Below the pieces are notes generated by a model. The model was not told the origin of the DNA, did no database searches, and saw nothing but the letters and a program-made list of their open reading frames with translations. Made by a program: the position numbers and the translations under genes. From JAFDVN01 sp035758545 (lineage in GTDB: Bacteria; Acidobacteriota; Holophagae; Holophagales; Holophagaceae), in assembly GCA_035758545.1 (NCBI GenBank), contig DASTWQ010000106.1, positions 1 to 13,323 of the forward strand: a stretch of DNA of 13,323 nucleotides. The letters run 5' to 3'. Positions 1 through 5,693 of the stretch are shown here, in pieces (the first letter of the stretch is position 1; the number at the start of each line of letters is the position of its first letter).

Positions 1-2
1 CC

Positions 3-206
3 AAGGCCCGCCTGGACGCCCTGAAGCTGCCCCAGGAGAAGGCCTTCGTCTTCCCCAAGCTGATGCCCGTGGTGGAGGACCGCGACGGCCGCCAGATCCT
101 GAAGGACGTGAAGGTCGAGACCGGCGAATCCTTCGAGGACCAGATGCTCCGGGTCGAGGCCTGGGGCAAGAGCCGCGAGCTGGATCCGGACGCGGCGAAG
201 AAGTAG
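3..206 (+). CDS. C-terminal end of an unidentified protein (5' truncated by the window edge)
   Basis: This reading frame is open from the window edge to a TAG at 204-206 and gives 67 residues, beginning KARLDALKLP and ending DPDAAKK. Codon usage matches the strongly G/C-ending usage of the real genes in the window. The tail is hydrophilic and charged, with a short hydrophobic patch (AFVFPKLMPVV). It shows no membrane segment, no cysteines and no catalytic motif that I recognise. The start and most of the protein lie upstream, so no function is assigned. A strong hairpin terminator follows at 234-265, which supports this being the true 3' end of a + strand transcript. The reading frame is probably real; the family is unknown. 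Confidence 0.6.
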   Translation, partial: KARLDALKLPQEKAFVFPKLMPVVEDRDGRQILKDVKVETGESFEDQMLRVEAWGKSRELDPDAAKK

Positions 207-208
207 CC

Positions 209-258
209 CTCACCACGAAGGCTCAAAAGCCACAAAGGCCACGAAGGTTACTTCGTGG
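209..258 (+). repeat. Left CACGAAGG-type repeat cluster (inverted partner of 481-522)
   Basis: The cluster starts two bases after the stop codon at 204-206 with CTCACCACGAAGGC (209-222). It then has a degenerate unit CCACAAAGG (230-238), a perfect unit CCACGAAGG (239-247) and one unit in reverse orientation (251-258) that makes a hairpin. The first 14 bases are the exact reverse complement of 509-522 at the other end of the gap. Similar CCACGAAGG arrays are, to my recollection, common interspersed repeats in several bacterial phyla; I cannot give copy number here. Confidence 0.75.
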
Positions 259-265
259 CCTTTTT
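234..265 (+). terminator. Rho-independent terminator built from the CACGAAGG repeat
   Basis: Bases 234-246 (AAAGGCCACGAAG) and 251-263 (CTTCGTGGCCTTT) form a perfect 13-bp stem with a 4-base loop (GTTA). Five T residues lie at 261-265. This is placed to end transcription of the + gene that stops at 206. Read from the minus strand the hairpin is followed by GTGGCTTTT, a weaker U-tract, so it might also catch read-through from the response regulator gene. Confidence 0.8.
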
Positions 266-266
266 C

Positions 267-407
267 CTATCGCATCGCCAAGTAGAACCAGATCACCCAG
301 GTCATGACGCCCGCCGCGAACAGGGCGCAAACCGCCCGAAAACCCCGGCGCCGCGGATAGGCCCGTAAACAAAAGCCAAGGCGGCCATCCCGGGAGAAGC
401 CGCCCAT
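267..407 (-). pseudogene. Possible remnant of a small membrane protein, split across frames
   Basis: An ATG at 407 opens a 46-residue minus-strand frame ending at a TAG (267-269). Its C-terminus is strongly hydrophobic (AVCALFAAGVMTWVIWFYLA, one candidate membrane helix). Just upstream, in a different minus-strand frame, about 440 down to 370 encodes a second hydrophobic stretch (GLAIFLIAILWAASPGMAAL). Two helices joined by a frameshift in the GC-rich run near 345-360 would make a two-helix membrane protein, but no good start precedes the first helix in its own frame. Codons such as TTT, GTT and TTA are unusual for this genome, so this may be decayed, foreign or simply non-coding. No family is recognised. 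The rest of 207-522 holds only the repeats and the terminator. Confidence 0.25.
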
Positions 408-480
408 AGGATCGCGATGAGGAAGATGGCAAGCCCTTGGAACCGAAGGGAGGACTCATCTGGTTCCGTGGTCAGGCCTG

Positions 481-522
481 CCTTCGTGGCCCTTCTTTTC
501 GCCTTCGTGCCTTCGTGGTGAG
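481..522 (-). repeat. Right CACGAAGG-type repeat cluster (inverted partner of 209-258)
   Basis: Read on the minus strand, CTCACCACGAAGGC (522-509) begins immediately after the TAA stop of the response regulator (525-523). Further CACGAAGG units follow at 509-502 and 489-481. The outer 14 bases match 209-222 exactly in inverted orientation. The two clusters therefore bracket the whole convergent gap, each abutting a stop codon. Confidence 0.75.
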
Positions 523-1242
523 TTATTCCTCGCCCTTGCGCTGCTTGCCCTCGGGGTCGAACTGGTAGCCCACGGAGCGGATGGTGTGGATCCAGCGGGG
601 GTGGTGGGCGTCCTCCTCCATGCTGCGGCGCAGGCGGACGATGAAGTTGTCCACGGTGCGGGTGGTGGGGTAGGCGTCCTCGCCCCAGACCTTGTCCAGG
701 ATCTCCTGGCGGCTCACCACCTGGCCGGCCTTCTCCATCAGGAGCTTGAGGATCATGCACTCCTTCACCCCGAGCTGGAACGGTCCGTTCGGGCCCTCGC
801 CGCAGAAGTTGTCGAAGTCCACCCAGTGGGGGCCGAAGGCCTGCCGGCTGCCCAGGGTGCGGTTCTTGTACCAGGCCTCCCGGCGCAGGATGGCGCGGAC
901 CCGGGTCAGCAGCTCCCGCACCTGGAAGGGCTTGCCCAGGTAGTCGTCGCCGCCGGTCTCGAAGCCGTGGACCCGGTCATCCTCGGTGTTCTTGGCGGTG
1001 AGGAAGAGGATGGGCGTGAAGTTCTTGGCCTCCCGGACCCGCTCGCAGACGGAGAAGCCGTCCATGCCCGGCAGCATCACGTCCAGCAGCACCAGGTCGA
1101 AGGGCTCCGCGAGGATCCTTTTCAGGGCCTCGTCGCCCCGGGGGATCCAGGTGCAGGCCAGACCCTCCATCTCCAGGTTGAGCTTGATGCCTTCGGCCAG
1201 GCTGAGCTCATCCTCGACCAGCAGGATGTGGGGCTGGGACAT
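523..1242 (-). CDS. OmpR/PhoB-family response regulator (no adjacent sensor kinase)
   Basis: DNA-binding two-component response regulator of 239 residues. The N-terminal receiver domain (about 5-117) carries the acidic pair in the VEDE motif (E10/D11), the phosphoacceptor in LLDVMLPGMDG (D54), the switch threonine in FLTAKN (T82) and the conserved lysine in GKPF (K104). The C-terminal winged-helix domain (about 145-232) has the family signature, including QVVSRQEIL, TVDNFIVRLR and IRSVGYQF. I chose the ATG at 1242 because GGAG (1248-1251) lies 5 bases upstream. An in-frame GTG at 1248 overlaps that site and would add two residues. No histidine kinase lies on either side within the window, so its partner is unlinked or outside. 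It is divergent from the glycosyltransferase at 1298, with a palindrome in the shared gap. TAA is followed directly by the repeat cluster. Confidence 0.95.
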   Translation of the reverse strand: MSQPHILLVEDELSLAEGIKLNLEMEGLACTWIPRGDEALKRILAEPFDLVLLDVMLPGMDGFSVCERVREAKNFTPILFLTAKNTEDDRVHGFETGGDDYLGKPFQVRELLTRVRAILRREAWYKNRTLGSRQAFGPHWVDFDNFCGEGPNGPFQLGVKECMILKLLMEKAGQVVSRQEILDKVWGEDAYPTTRTVDNFIVRLRRSMEEDAHHPRWIHTIRSVGYQFDPEGKQRKGEE

Positions 1243-1247
1243 GGTCA

Positions 1248-1251
1248 CTCC
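1248..1251 (-). promoter_or_regulatory. Ribosome binding site deciding the response regulator start
   Basis: GGAG on the minus strand sits 5 bases before the ATG at 1242. The alternative GTG start (1248) overlaps this site, which makes GTG unlikely. Confidence 0.65.
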
Positions 1252-1265
1252 GGAAGGGCTCGCTG

Positions 1266-1280
1266 GATTCTACTAGAATC
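1266..1280. promoter_or_regulatory. Palindromic candidate operator/promoter between divergent genes
   Basis: GATTCTACTAGAATC has 7-bp perfect arms around one central base. It overlaps a second short palindrome, TAGAATCTA (1274-1282). It is AT-rich in a GC-rich context and lies between the response regulator start (1242) and the glycosyltransferase start (1298). Each arm contains a -10-like hexamer: TAGAAT on the + strand at 1274-1279 and its mirror on the minus strand at 1272-1267. It could be a binding site for a dimeric regulator, divergent -10 elements, or both. No clear -35 box is seen. Confidence 0.4.
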
Positions 1281-1297
1281 TAGGGCTGAGGCCCTCC

Positions 1298-2251
1298 ATG
1301 AGCGATCGCCCCGCGCCCTACCTGAGCGTCACCATCCCCATCTACAACGAGCAGGACAACATCCCGGCCCTCTGGGAGCGCCTCTCCGCGTCCCTGAAGC
1401 CCTATGACGGCCAGGGCTGGGAGGTGATCTTCACGGACGACGGTTCCCGGGACGCCAGCCTCAAGCTGCTCCTGGACCTCGCCAAGGCCGAGCCCCGGAT
1501 CCGGGTGGTGGAGTTCAACCGGAACTACGGCCAGCACGCCGCCGTCTTCGGCGCCCTGGCGGAGGCCAGGGGCGAGATCATCGTCACCCTGGACGCGGAT
1601 CTCCAGAATCCCCCCGAGGAGATCCCCAAGCTCGTCGCCAAGATGGAGGAGGGCTTCGACGTCGTGGGCGGCTGGCGCCAGGGGCGGGAAGAGAATGACT
1701 CCATCTTCCGCCGCCTGCCCAGCAAGCTCGTGAACGCCGTCACCCGCAGGACCACCGGCGTGAAGCTCCACGACTACGGCTGCATGCTCCGCGCCTACCG
1801 CCGGGAGGTGGTGGACGCCATGCTGCTCTGCAAGGAGCGCAGCTCCTTCATCCCAGCTCTGGCCAACTCCTTCGCCAAGCGCATCGCCGAGGTGCCCGTG
1901 GCCCACGCGGAGCGCGCCGCCGGCGACAGCAAATACGGCCTCTGGAAGCTCGTGAACCTCCAGTTCGACCTGCTCACCAGCTTCAGCCTGCTGCCCCTCC
2001 AGATGCTCAGCGTGCTGGGGGTGATCGTGAGCGGCATCAGCCTGGCCTTCGCGCTGGGGCTCCTCATCTACCGCTTCCTGCACCCCGAGGGCACCGTGGG
2101 CGGCGTCTTCACCCTCTTCGCCATCCTGTTCTTCTTCGTGGGTTGCATGTTCCTGGCCCTGGGCCTGCTCGGCGAGTACATCGGCCGCATCTACACCGAG
2201 GTCCGGGACCGGCCCCGCTACATGATCAAAAAGGTGCATTCCAGGGATTAG
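1298..2251 (+). CDS. Family 2 polyprenyl-phosphate glycosyltransferase, ArnC/GtrB-like
   Basis: Inner-membrane GT-A enzyme of 317 residues predicted to move a sugar from a nucleotide donor to undecaprenyl (polyprenyl) phosphate on the cytoplasmic face. The catalytic domain (about 8-225) has SVTIPIYNE (10-18), the TDDGS motif (46-50), NRNYGQHAA (74-82) and the metal-binding DADLQNPPEEIP (99-110). DYGCMLRAYRR and HAERAAGDSKY follow. Two C-terminal membrane segments (about 229-257 and 264-290) precede the family ending GLLGEYIGRIYTEVRDRPRY. From memory the resemblance to enterobacterial ArnC runs along the whole chain. No other arn gene is in the window, so the donor sugar (aminoarabinose, glucose or another) is open. 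GAGG at 1288-1291 is 6 bases before the ATG. Convergent with the copper protein gene, only 11 bases beyond its stop. Confidence 0.92.
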   Translation: MSDRPAPYLSVTIPIYNEQDNIPALWERLSASLKPYDGQGWEVIFTDDGSRDASLKLLLDLAKAEPRIRVVEFNRNYGQHAAVFGALAEARGEIIVTLDADLQNPPEEIPKLVAKMEEGFDVVGGWRQGREENDSIFRRLPSKLVNAVTRRTTGVKLHDYGCMLRAYRREVVDAMLLCKERSSFIPALANSFAKRIAEVPVAHAERAAGDSKYGLWKLVNLQFDLLTSFSLLPLQMLSVLGVIVSGISLAFALGLLIYRFLHPEGTVGGVFTLFAILFFFVGCMFLALGLLGEYIGRIYTEVRDRPRYMIKKVHSRD

Positions 2252-2262
2252 GCGGTGAGGCC

Positions 2263-2949
2263 CTAGTAGTTCACCTCGTCCTTCGCCGGGGGATAGTCCT
2301 TCCCGAACTTGTTCTTATGGGGCTCGAAGTCCGGGAGGCTGGCCTGGAGGGTCCAGTTCCCGAGGGTCGTGCCCTCGCCGACGCTGACCTCGAAGTCCTT
2401 CTCGCCCACCTCGGGGTGCCAGAGCCTCAGCCGGTAGCGGCCCGGGGGAAGGTCCTTGAAGACGAGCTCCCGCTGGCCGTCCAGCACCTGCACCCAGGGC
2501 GTGTCCACCACCCAGAGGAAGGCGTTCATCCTCCGGTGGACGTTGCAGTAGAGCTTCACGAGGCCGGGGTTCTGGGCCGTCCAGCGGGGCGCGTCGCCGG
2601 GCTCGTAGTGGCCGGTGTCGAAGGCGTCCCCGGGGGTCACGCTGAACACGTTGTGGAGGATGTGGTCCTGGTTGGGGAAGCTGACGGGGCTCCCCGGCGT
2701 GGTCCAGGCCACCCTCGGAACGAATCGCTTGCCCGTGGTGCGGATGCGGACGAGGGGCCGCCTGCCCGCTTCGACCCGGCGACCCAGGGGCTCCAGGATG
2801 GCGACCCCATCCCGCAGGGTGGGGCGCGCCTGGCCGTCCTTGTCCAGGATCTTCACCGGGCCCTGAAGGCCGCCGGCGGCGAGGGGGGCGCCGGCGAGGA
2901 TCGCGGCGAGGACGGCGGCGAGCCCGAGCCCGGGAGCCAGTCTAGGCAT
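2263..2949 (-). CDS. Secreted plastocyanin-like (type-1 copper) protein
   Basis: Exported protein of 228 residues. The N-terminus is a Sec-type signal peptide (hydrophobic about 8-25, ending near PLAAGG). The cupredoxin-like region has histidine 99 in HNVFS and the CNVHRRM motif (C135, H138, M141), which together supply a complete type-1 copper ligand set (His, Cys, His, Met). Residues about 150-200 resemble a small beta domain with LPPGRYRLRLWHPE, as in carboxypeptidase-regulatory-like modules, and the tail is hydrophilic. The likely role is periplasmic electron transfer or copper binding; redox partner unknown. I chose ATG 2949 because GAGGG (2955-2959) is 5 bases upstream and because ATG overlaps the stop of the ferritin-like gene by 8 bases, implying coupled translation. 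An in-frame ATG at 2961 is possible but has a weaker site. Confidence 0.85.
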   Translation of the reverse strand: MPRLAPGLGLAAVLAAILAGAPLAAGGLQGPVKILDKDGQARPTLRDGVAILEPLGRRVEAGRRPLVRIRTTGKRFVPRVAWTTPGSPVSFPNQDHILHNVFSVTPGDAFDTGHYEPGDAPRWTAQNPGLVKLYCNVHRRMNAFLWVVDTPWVQVLDGQRELVFKDLPPGRYRLRLWHPEVGEKDFEVSVGEGTTLGNWTLQASLPDFEPHKNKFGKDYPPAKDEVNY

Positions 2950-3499
2950 CGAAACCCTCATCGAGCTGGTTCCAGAACCCCACGGGCCCCTTGCCCAAGG
3001 CGCCCCGGAGCACGGCGGCATGGCTCACCTCATCGCCCATGATGCGGCCGGCGGCGTCCAGGAGGGCCTTGTTCCGGAACTGCCGGAGGCTCTCGTTGTA
3101 GGCGTGGGCGGCCTTCAGCTCTAGGAAGAGGGCCAGCCGGAGCACGTCGGCCTCGGTCTTCAGCTCGAAGGCATCGAAGCTGTAGCTCTTCCGGGCCGCG
3201 ATGGGGAAGCCCTTGTGGGCCTTGATGGCCTGAGTCAGGGCCGCCCGGTGGGTCGCATGGCTGCCCTGGAAGAGCTCCCCCACGGCCAGGGTGCCCTTGG
3301 AGAGGAGTCCGGACTGCGCCGCGAACCCATAGGCGTAGATGGCGGTGTGTTCCAGCTCGAGGGCGGTGTTGAGCAGGGCAACATCCGACGGCGCGCGCCC
3401 CCGGTCCGCGGCCTCCAGGGCCGGCAGCTCAAGGCCGCCGATGCCGAGAAGGGCCGTGGCCCCCGCCAAACCCTTCAGGAAGGACCTGCGTTCGGACAT
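2942..3499 (-). CDS. Tat-exported ferritin-like domain protein
   Basis: 185 residues. The N-terminus carries a twin-arginine motif (ERRSFLKG, residues 3-10) followed by a hydrophobic stretch (11-28), so it should be exported folded, consistent with a cofactor loaded in the cytoplasm. The rest is helical and has the paired carboxylate/histidine pattern of ferritin-like proteins: ELEHTAIYAY (48-57), ELFQGSHATH (75-84), ELKAAHAYNE in the third helix and GDEVSHAAVL in the fourth. This fits the Ferritin_2 / ferritin-like group, whose cellular roles are mostly unknown; a di-metal site is plausible but not proven. ATG 3499 is supported by GGAG 7 bases upstream (3507-3510). Its TAG (2942-2944) lies inside the start of the copper protein gene, so the two form one operon. 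Confidence 0.85.
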   Translation of the reverse strand: MSERRSFLKGLAGATALLGIGGLELPALEAADRGRAPSDVALLNTALELEHTAIYAYGFAAQSGLLSKGTLAVGELFQGSHATHRAALTQAIKAHKGFPIAARKSYSFDAFELKTEADVLRLALFLELKAAHAYNESLRQFRNKALLDAAGRIMGDEVSHAAVLRGALGKGPVGFWNQLDEGFDA

Positions 3500-3560
3500 G
3501 GTGGCTCTCCTCGCTTCATGCTTAGGATGGACGCCAGCATACTCCCGTGACGAGGTCCCG

Positions 3561-5693
3561 ATGGACGCAAGGGTGAAATGGACGAGTTCCCTGGGCTGGA
3601 GGTTCTTCCTCCGCACCGGGCTGGTGATCCTCGTCCTCACGGGCCTGGTGCTCGGTGTGGCGGTGGTGCAGACCCGGCGCGCGGCCCAGCGCTCCGCCGC
3701 CGAGGGCCTGCAGTCCGCGGCCCGGATCCTCGGCCGGACCTTCGACCAGCAGGCCCAGGTCATGGACGCCGGCCTGCAGGTGTTCAACGAGTATCCCGGC
3801 TACCTCGGCGAGATCGAGACGGCCGAGCAGACCCGGGACCTCAAGAGCATCCAGGACGCCCTCAACGAGAACCTGCCGACCCTCTCCGCGGACGTGGCGC
3901 TGATCGTGCTGCCGGACAGCCGCCTCCTGGCGAGCACCGAGGCCGTCGCCGGGCGGACGGATTTCGGCGACGTCGGCATCGTGCAGATGGCCCTGGATCC
4001 CGAGGGCGCCGCGGGCGCCGGCTACAAGGGGCCCTCCTACCGTGGCTTCGTGGATCTCGGCGGCGCCGTCTACCACGCGGTGGCCCGCCGCCTCACCGCG
4101 CCCTCCGGAGCCTTCCTCGGCGTCATGGTGGTCGGGAGCCGCCTGGACGCGAAGCAGGCCGAGGCCCTGCGGGACCTGGCCCTGCCCCGCGATGCCCACC
4201 TCGCCCTGCTGAGCCGGTTCGCCATCCAAGGCGACACCTTCGCGGACGGCCCCCTTCGCGCGCAGGCGATGTCGGCGCTCCAGGGGCCCGCCTTCACCGT
4301 CGCCAAGACAGCGGTGCTGAAGGGTGCGGTCCCGCCGCCGGTGCCCGTGGAACTCGGCGGCCACGCCTATCTCGCCACCCTCGTGCCCCTCCGGGGCGCC
4401 AACGCCCTCGACCTCCAGGCGACTGAACTGCTGGCCATGCCCCTGGAGCCCTTCCTCGCGCCCTTCAACCGGCTGCGGCTCTGGATCCTCGGCGCCGGGG
4501 CGGCAGGCCTGCTGCTGGCGCTGCTCGTGGCCCTCCTGTCCGCCCGCAGCGTGACCGCCCCCCTGGGCCGCCTCACCGAGGCCACCGCGGCCCTGGCGGA
4601 AGGCCGTCGGCCCGAGCTGCCGGTGACGCCCGGCGGCGACGAGGTGGGGCTCCTGACGGAGCGGTTCCGCGCCCTCATCGCCGAGCTGAAGGCGAAGGAG
4701 GACATGGTCGCCATGCTGGAGCAGGTGCAGGCCGCCAGCGCCCACAACACCCGCATCGCCCAGGCGGACGTCACCGTCGTGGACGTGGACGCCACCGTCA
4801 GCCTGCTCGGCAAGCCCCTCCCGTCCCCCCGCCGGCTCACCCTCAAGGAGGGCGAGACCTTCGCCGGCCGCTACAAGGTCGAAGGCGTGCTCGGCAAGGG
4901 CGGCATGGGCATCGTGCTCCGGGCCCGGGATCTCCAGCTCGACGAGGAGGTGGCCCTCAAGGTCATCCGCCCGGAGCACGCGGTGGACGCCGACTTCCTG
5001 GAGCGCCTGAAGCAGGAGGTGCGCCTCGCCCGGAGGATCTCCAACCGCTATGTGCTCCGCACCCATGATTTCGCCGAGGCCGAGGGCATCGCCTTCGTGA
5101 CCATGGAGTACCTCAAGGGCGTGACCCTCAAGCGGCTCCTGGACGACCGCGGCAAGCTGCCGATCCCCCTGGTGCTCCGCATCGGGCGGCAGGTGGCGGA
5201 GGGCCTCGAGGCCGCCCACGCCGAGGGCGTCGTCCACCGGGACATCAAGCCCCTGAACGTGCTCTTCGATGCCCGCGGCGACGTGAAGCTCATGGACTTC
5301 GGACTCGCCGCCCCCGTCTCCGCCGCGGGCAAGGATCGCTCGGGGCAGGTGTTCGGATCCCCGCGCTACATGGCGCCCGAGCAGGTGCGCGGCGACCGGG
5401 TGGATCCGCGCACGGACCTCTACGCCCTCGGCGTGATGCTGTTCGAGCTGGCCACCGGTCGGCCGCCCTTCCCGGGCTCCGATGTGAGCGAGCTGCTGCG
5501 CAAGCAGCTGGCGGACGAGCCCCCCCACGCCCGGGACGTGGACCCGAGCCTGCCCGCGAGCTTCAGCTTCCTGCTGGACCGCATGCTCCAGAAGCGCATG
5601 GACGACCGCCCCACCGGTGCGGCCGAGGTGGTCGAGATCCTGAAGGCGATCCAGTCCGGCGGCGACGCCGGCGAGACTCGGAGGACCGCATGA
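3561..5693 (+). CDS. Transmembrane sensor-HAMP Ser/Thr protein kinase
   Basis: Receptor-like Hanks-type kinase of 710 residues. Order: membrane helix 1 (about 13-36); an extracytoplasmic sensor region of about 265 residues that looks Cache-like (37-303, family uncertain); membrane helix 2 (about 306-327); HAMP domain (about 328-381); a linker with VTVVDVDATVS (404-414); then the kinase domain (about 437-700). All core kinase elements are present: glycine loop GKGGMG (445-450), K467 in VALKV, E486, HRDIKPLN (559-566) with D561, DFG (579-581) and APE (605-607). The kinase should therefore be active. The activation segment reads GSPRYMAPE, with Ser rather than the common Thr. There are no PASTA repeats. 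ATG 3561 has GAGG at 3552-3555, 5 bases upstream; the frame is open further 5' only as antisense to the ferritin-like gene. The TGA overlaps the peptidase ATG (ATGA). Confidence 0.93.
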   Translation: MDARVKWTSSLGWRFFLRTGLVILVLTGLVLGVAVVQTRRAAQRSAAEGLQSAARILGRTFDQQAQVMDAGLQVFNEYPGYLGEIETAEQTRDLKSIQDALNENLPTLSADVALIVLPDSRLLASTEAVAGRTDFGDVGIVQMALDPEGAAGAGYKGPSYRGFVDLGGAVYHAVARRLTAPSGAFLGVMVVGSRLDAKQAEALRDLALPRDAHLALLSRFAIQGDTFADGPLRAQAMSALQGPAFTVAKTAVLKGAVPPPVPVELGGHAYLATLVPLRGANALDLQATELLAMPLEPFLAPFNRLRLWILGAGAAGLLLALLVALLSARSVTAPLGRLTEATAALAEGRRPELPVTPGGDEVGLLTERFRALIAELKAKEDMVAMLEQVQAASAHNTRIAQADVTVVDVDATVSLLGKPLPSPRRLTLKEGETFAGRYKVEGVLGKGGMGIVLRARDLQLDEEVALKVIRPEHAVDADFLERLKQEVRLARRISNRYVLRTHDFAEAEGIAFVTMEYLKGVTLKRLLDDRGKLPIPLVLRIGRQVAEGLEAAHAEGVVHRDIKPLNVLFDARGDVKLMDFGLAAPVSAAGKDRSGQVFGSPRYMAPEQVRGDRVDPRTDLYALGVMLFELATGRPPFPGSDVSELLRKQLADEPPHARDVDPSLPASFSFLLDRMLQKRMDDRPTGAAEVVEILKAIQSGGDAGETRRTA

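Noticed and set aside
209..522. CACGAAGG units as a CRISPR array
   Set aside because: Units are 8-9 bases, irregularly spaced, occur in both orientations, and there are no unique spacers or cas genes.
302..760. 152-codon minus-strand frame running from inside the response regulator gene into the gap
   Set aside because: Its start lies within the regulator gene in another frame and that part is shadow sequence. Only the hydrophobic stretch in the gap is of interest and is reported separately.
3339..3560. N-terminal extension of the kinase frame upstream of 3561
   Set aside because: The extension is antisense to the ferritin-like gene, has no family resemblance, and ATG 3561 has a well-spaced GAGG.
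3500..3787. N-terminal extension of the ferritin-like frame
   Set aside because: It would bury the twin-arginine signal in mid-protein and overlap the kinase gene; ATG 3499 has a good GGAG.
3522..5528. Long open frame (about 668 codons) on the minus strand opposite the kinase gene
   Set aside because: The opposite strand encodes a complete kinase with every catalytic motif. The antisense product is compositionally biased and has no recognisable domain.
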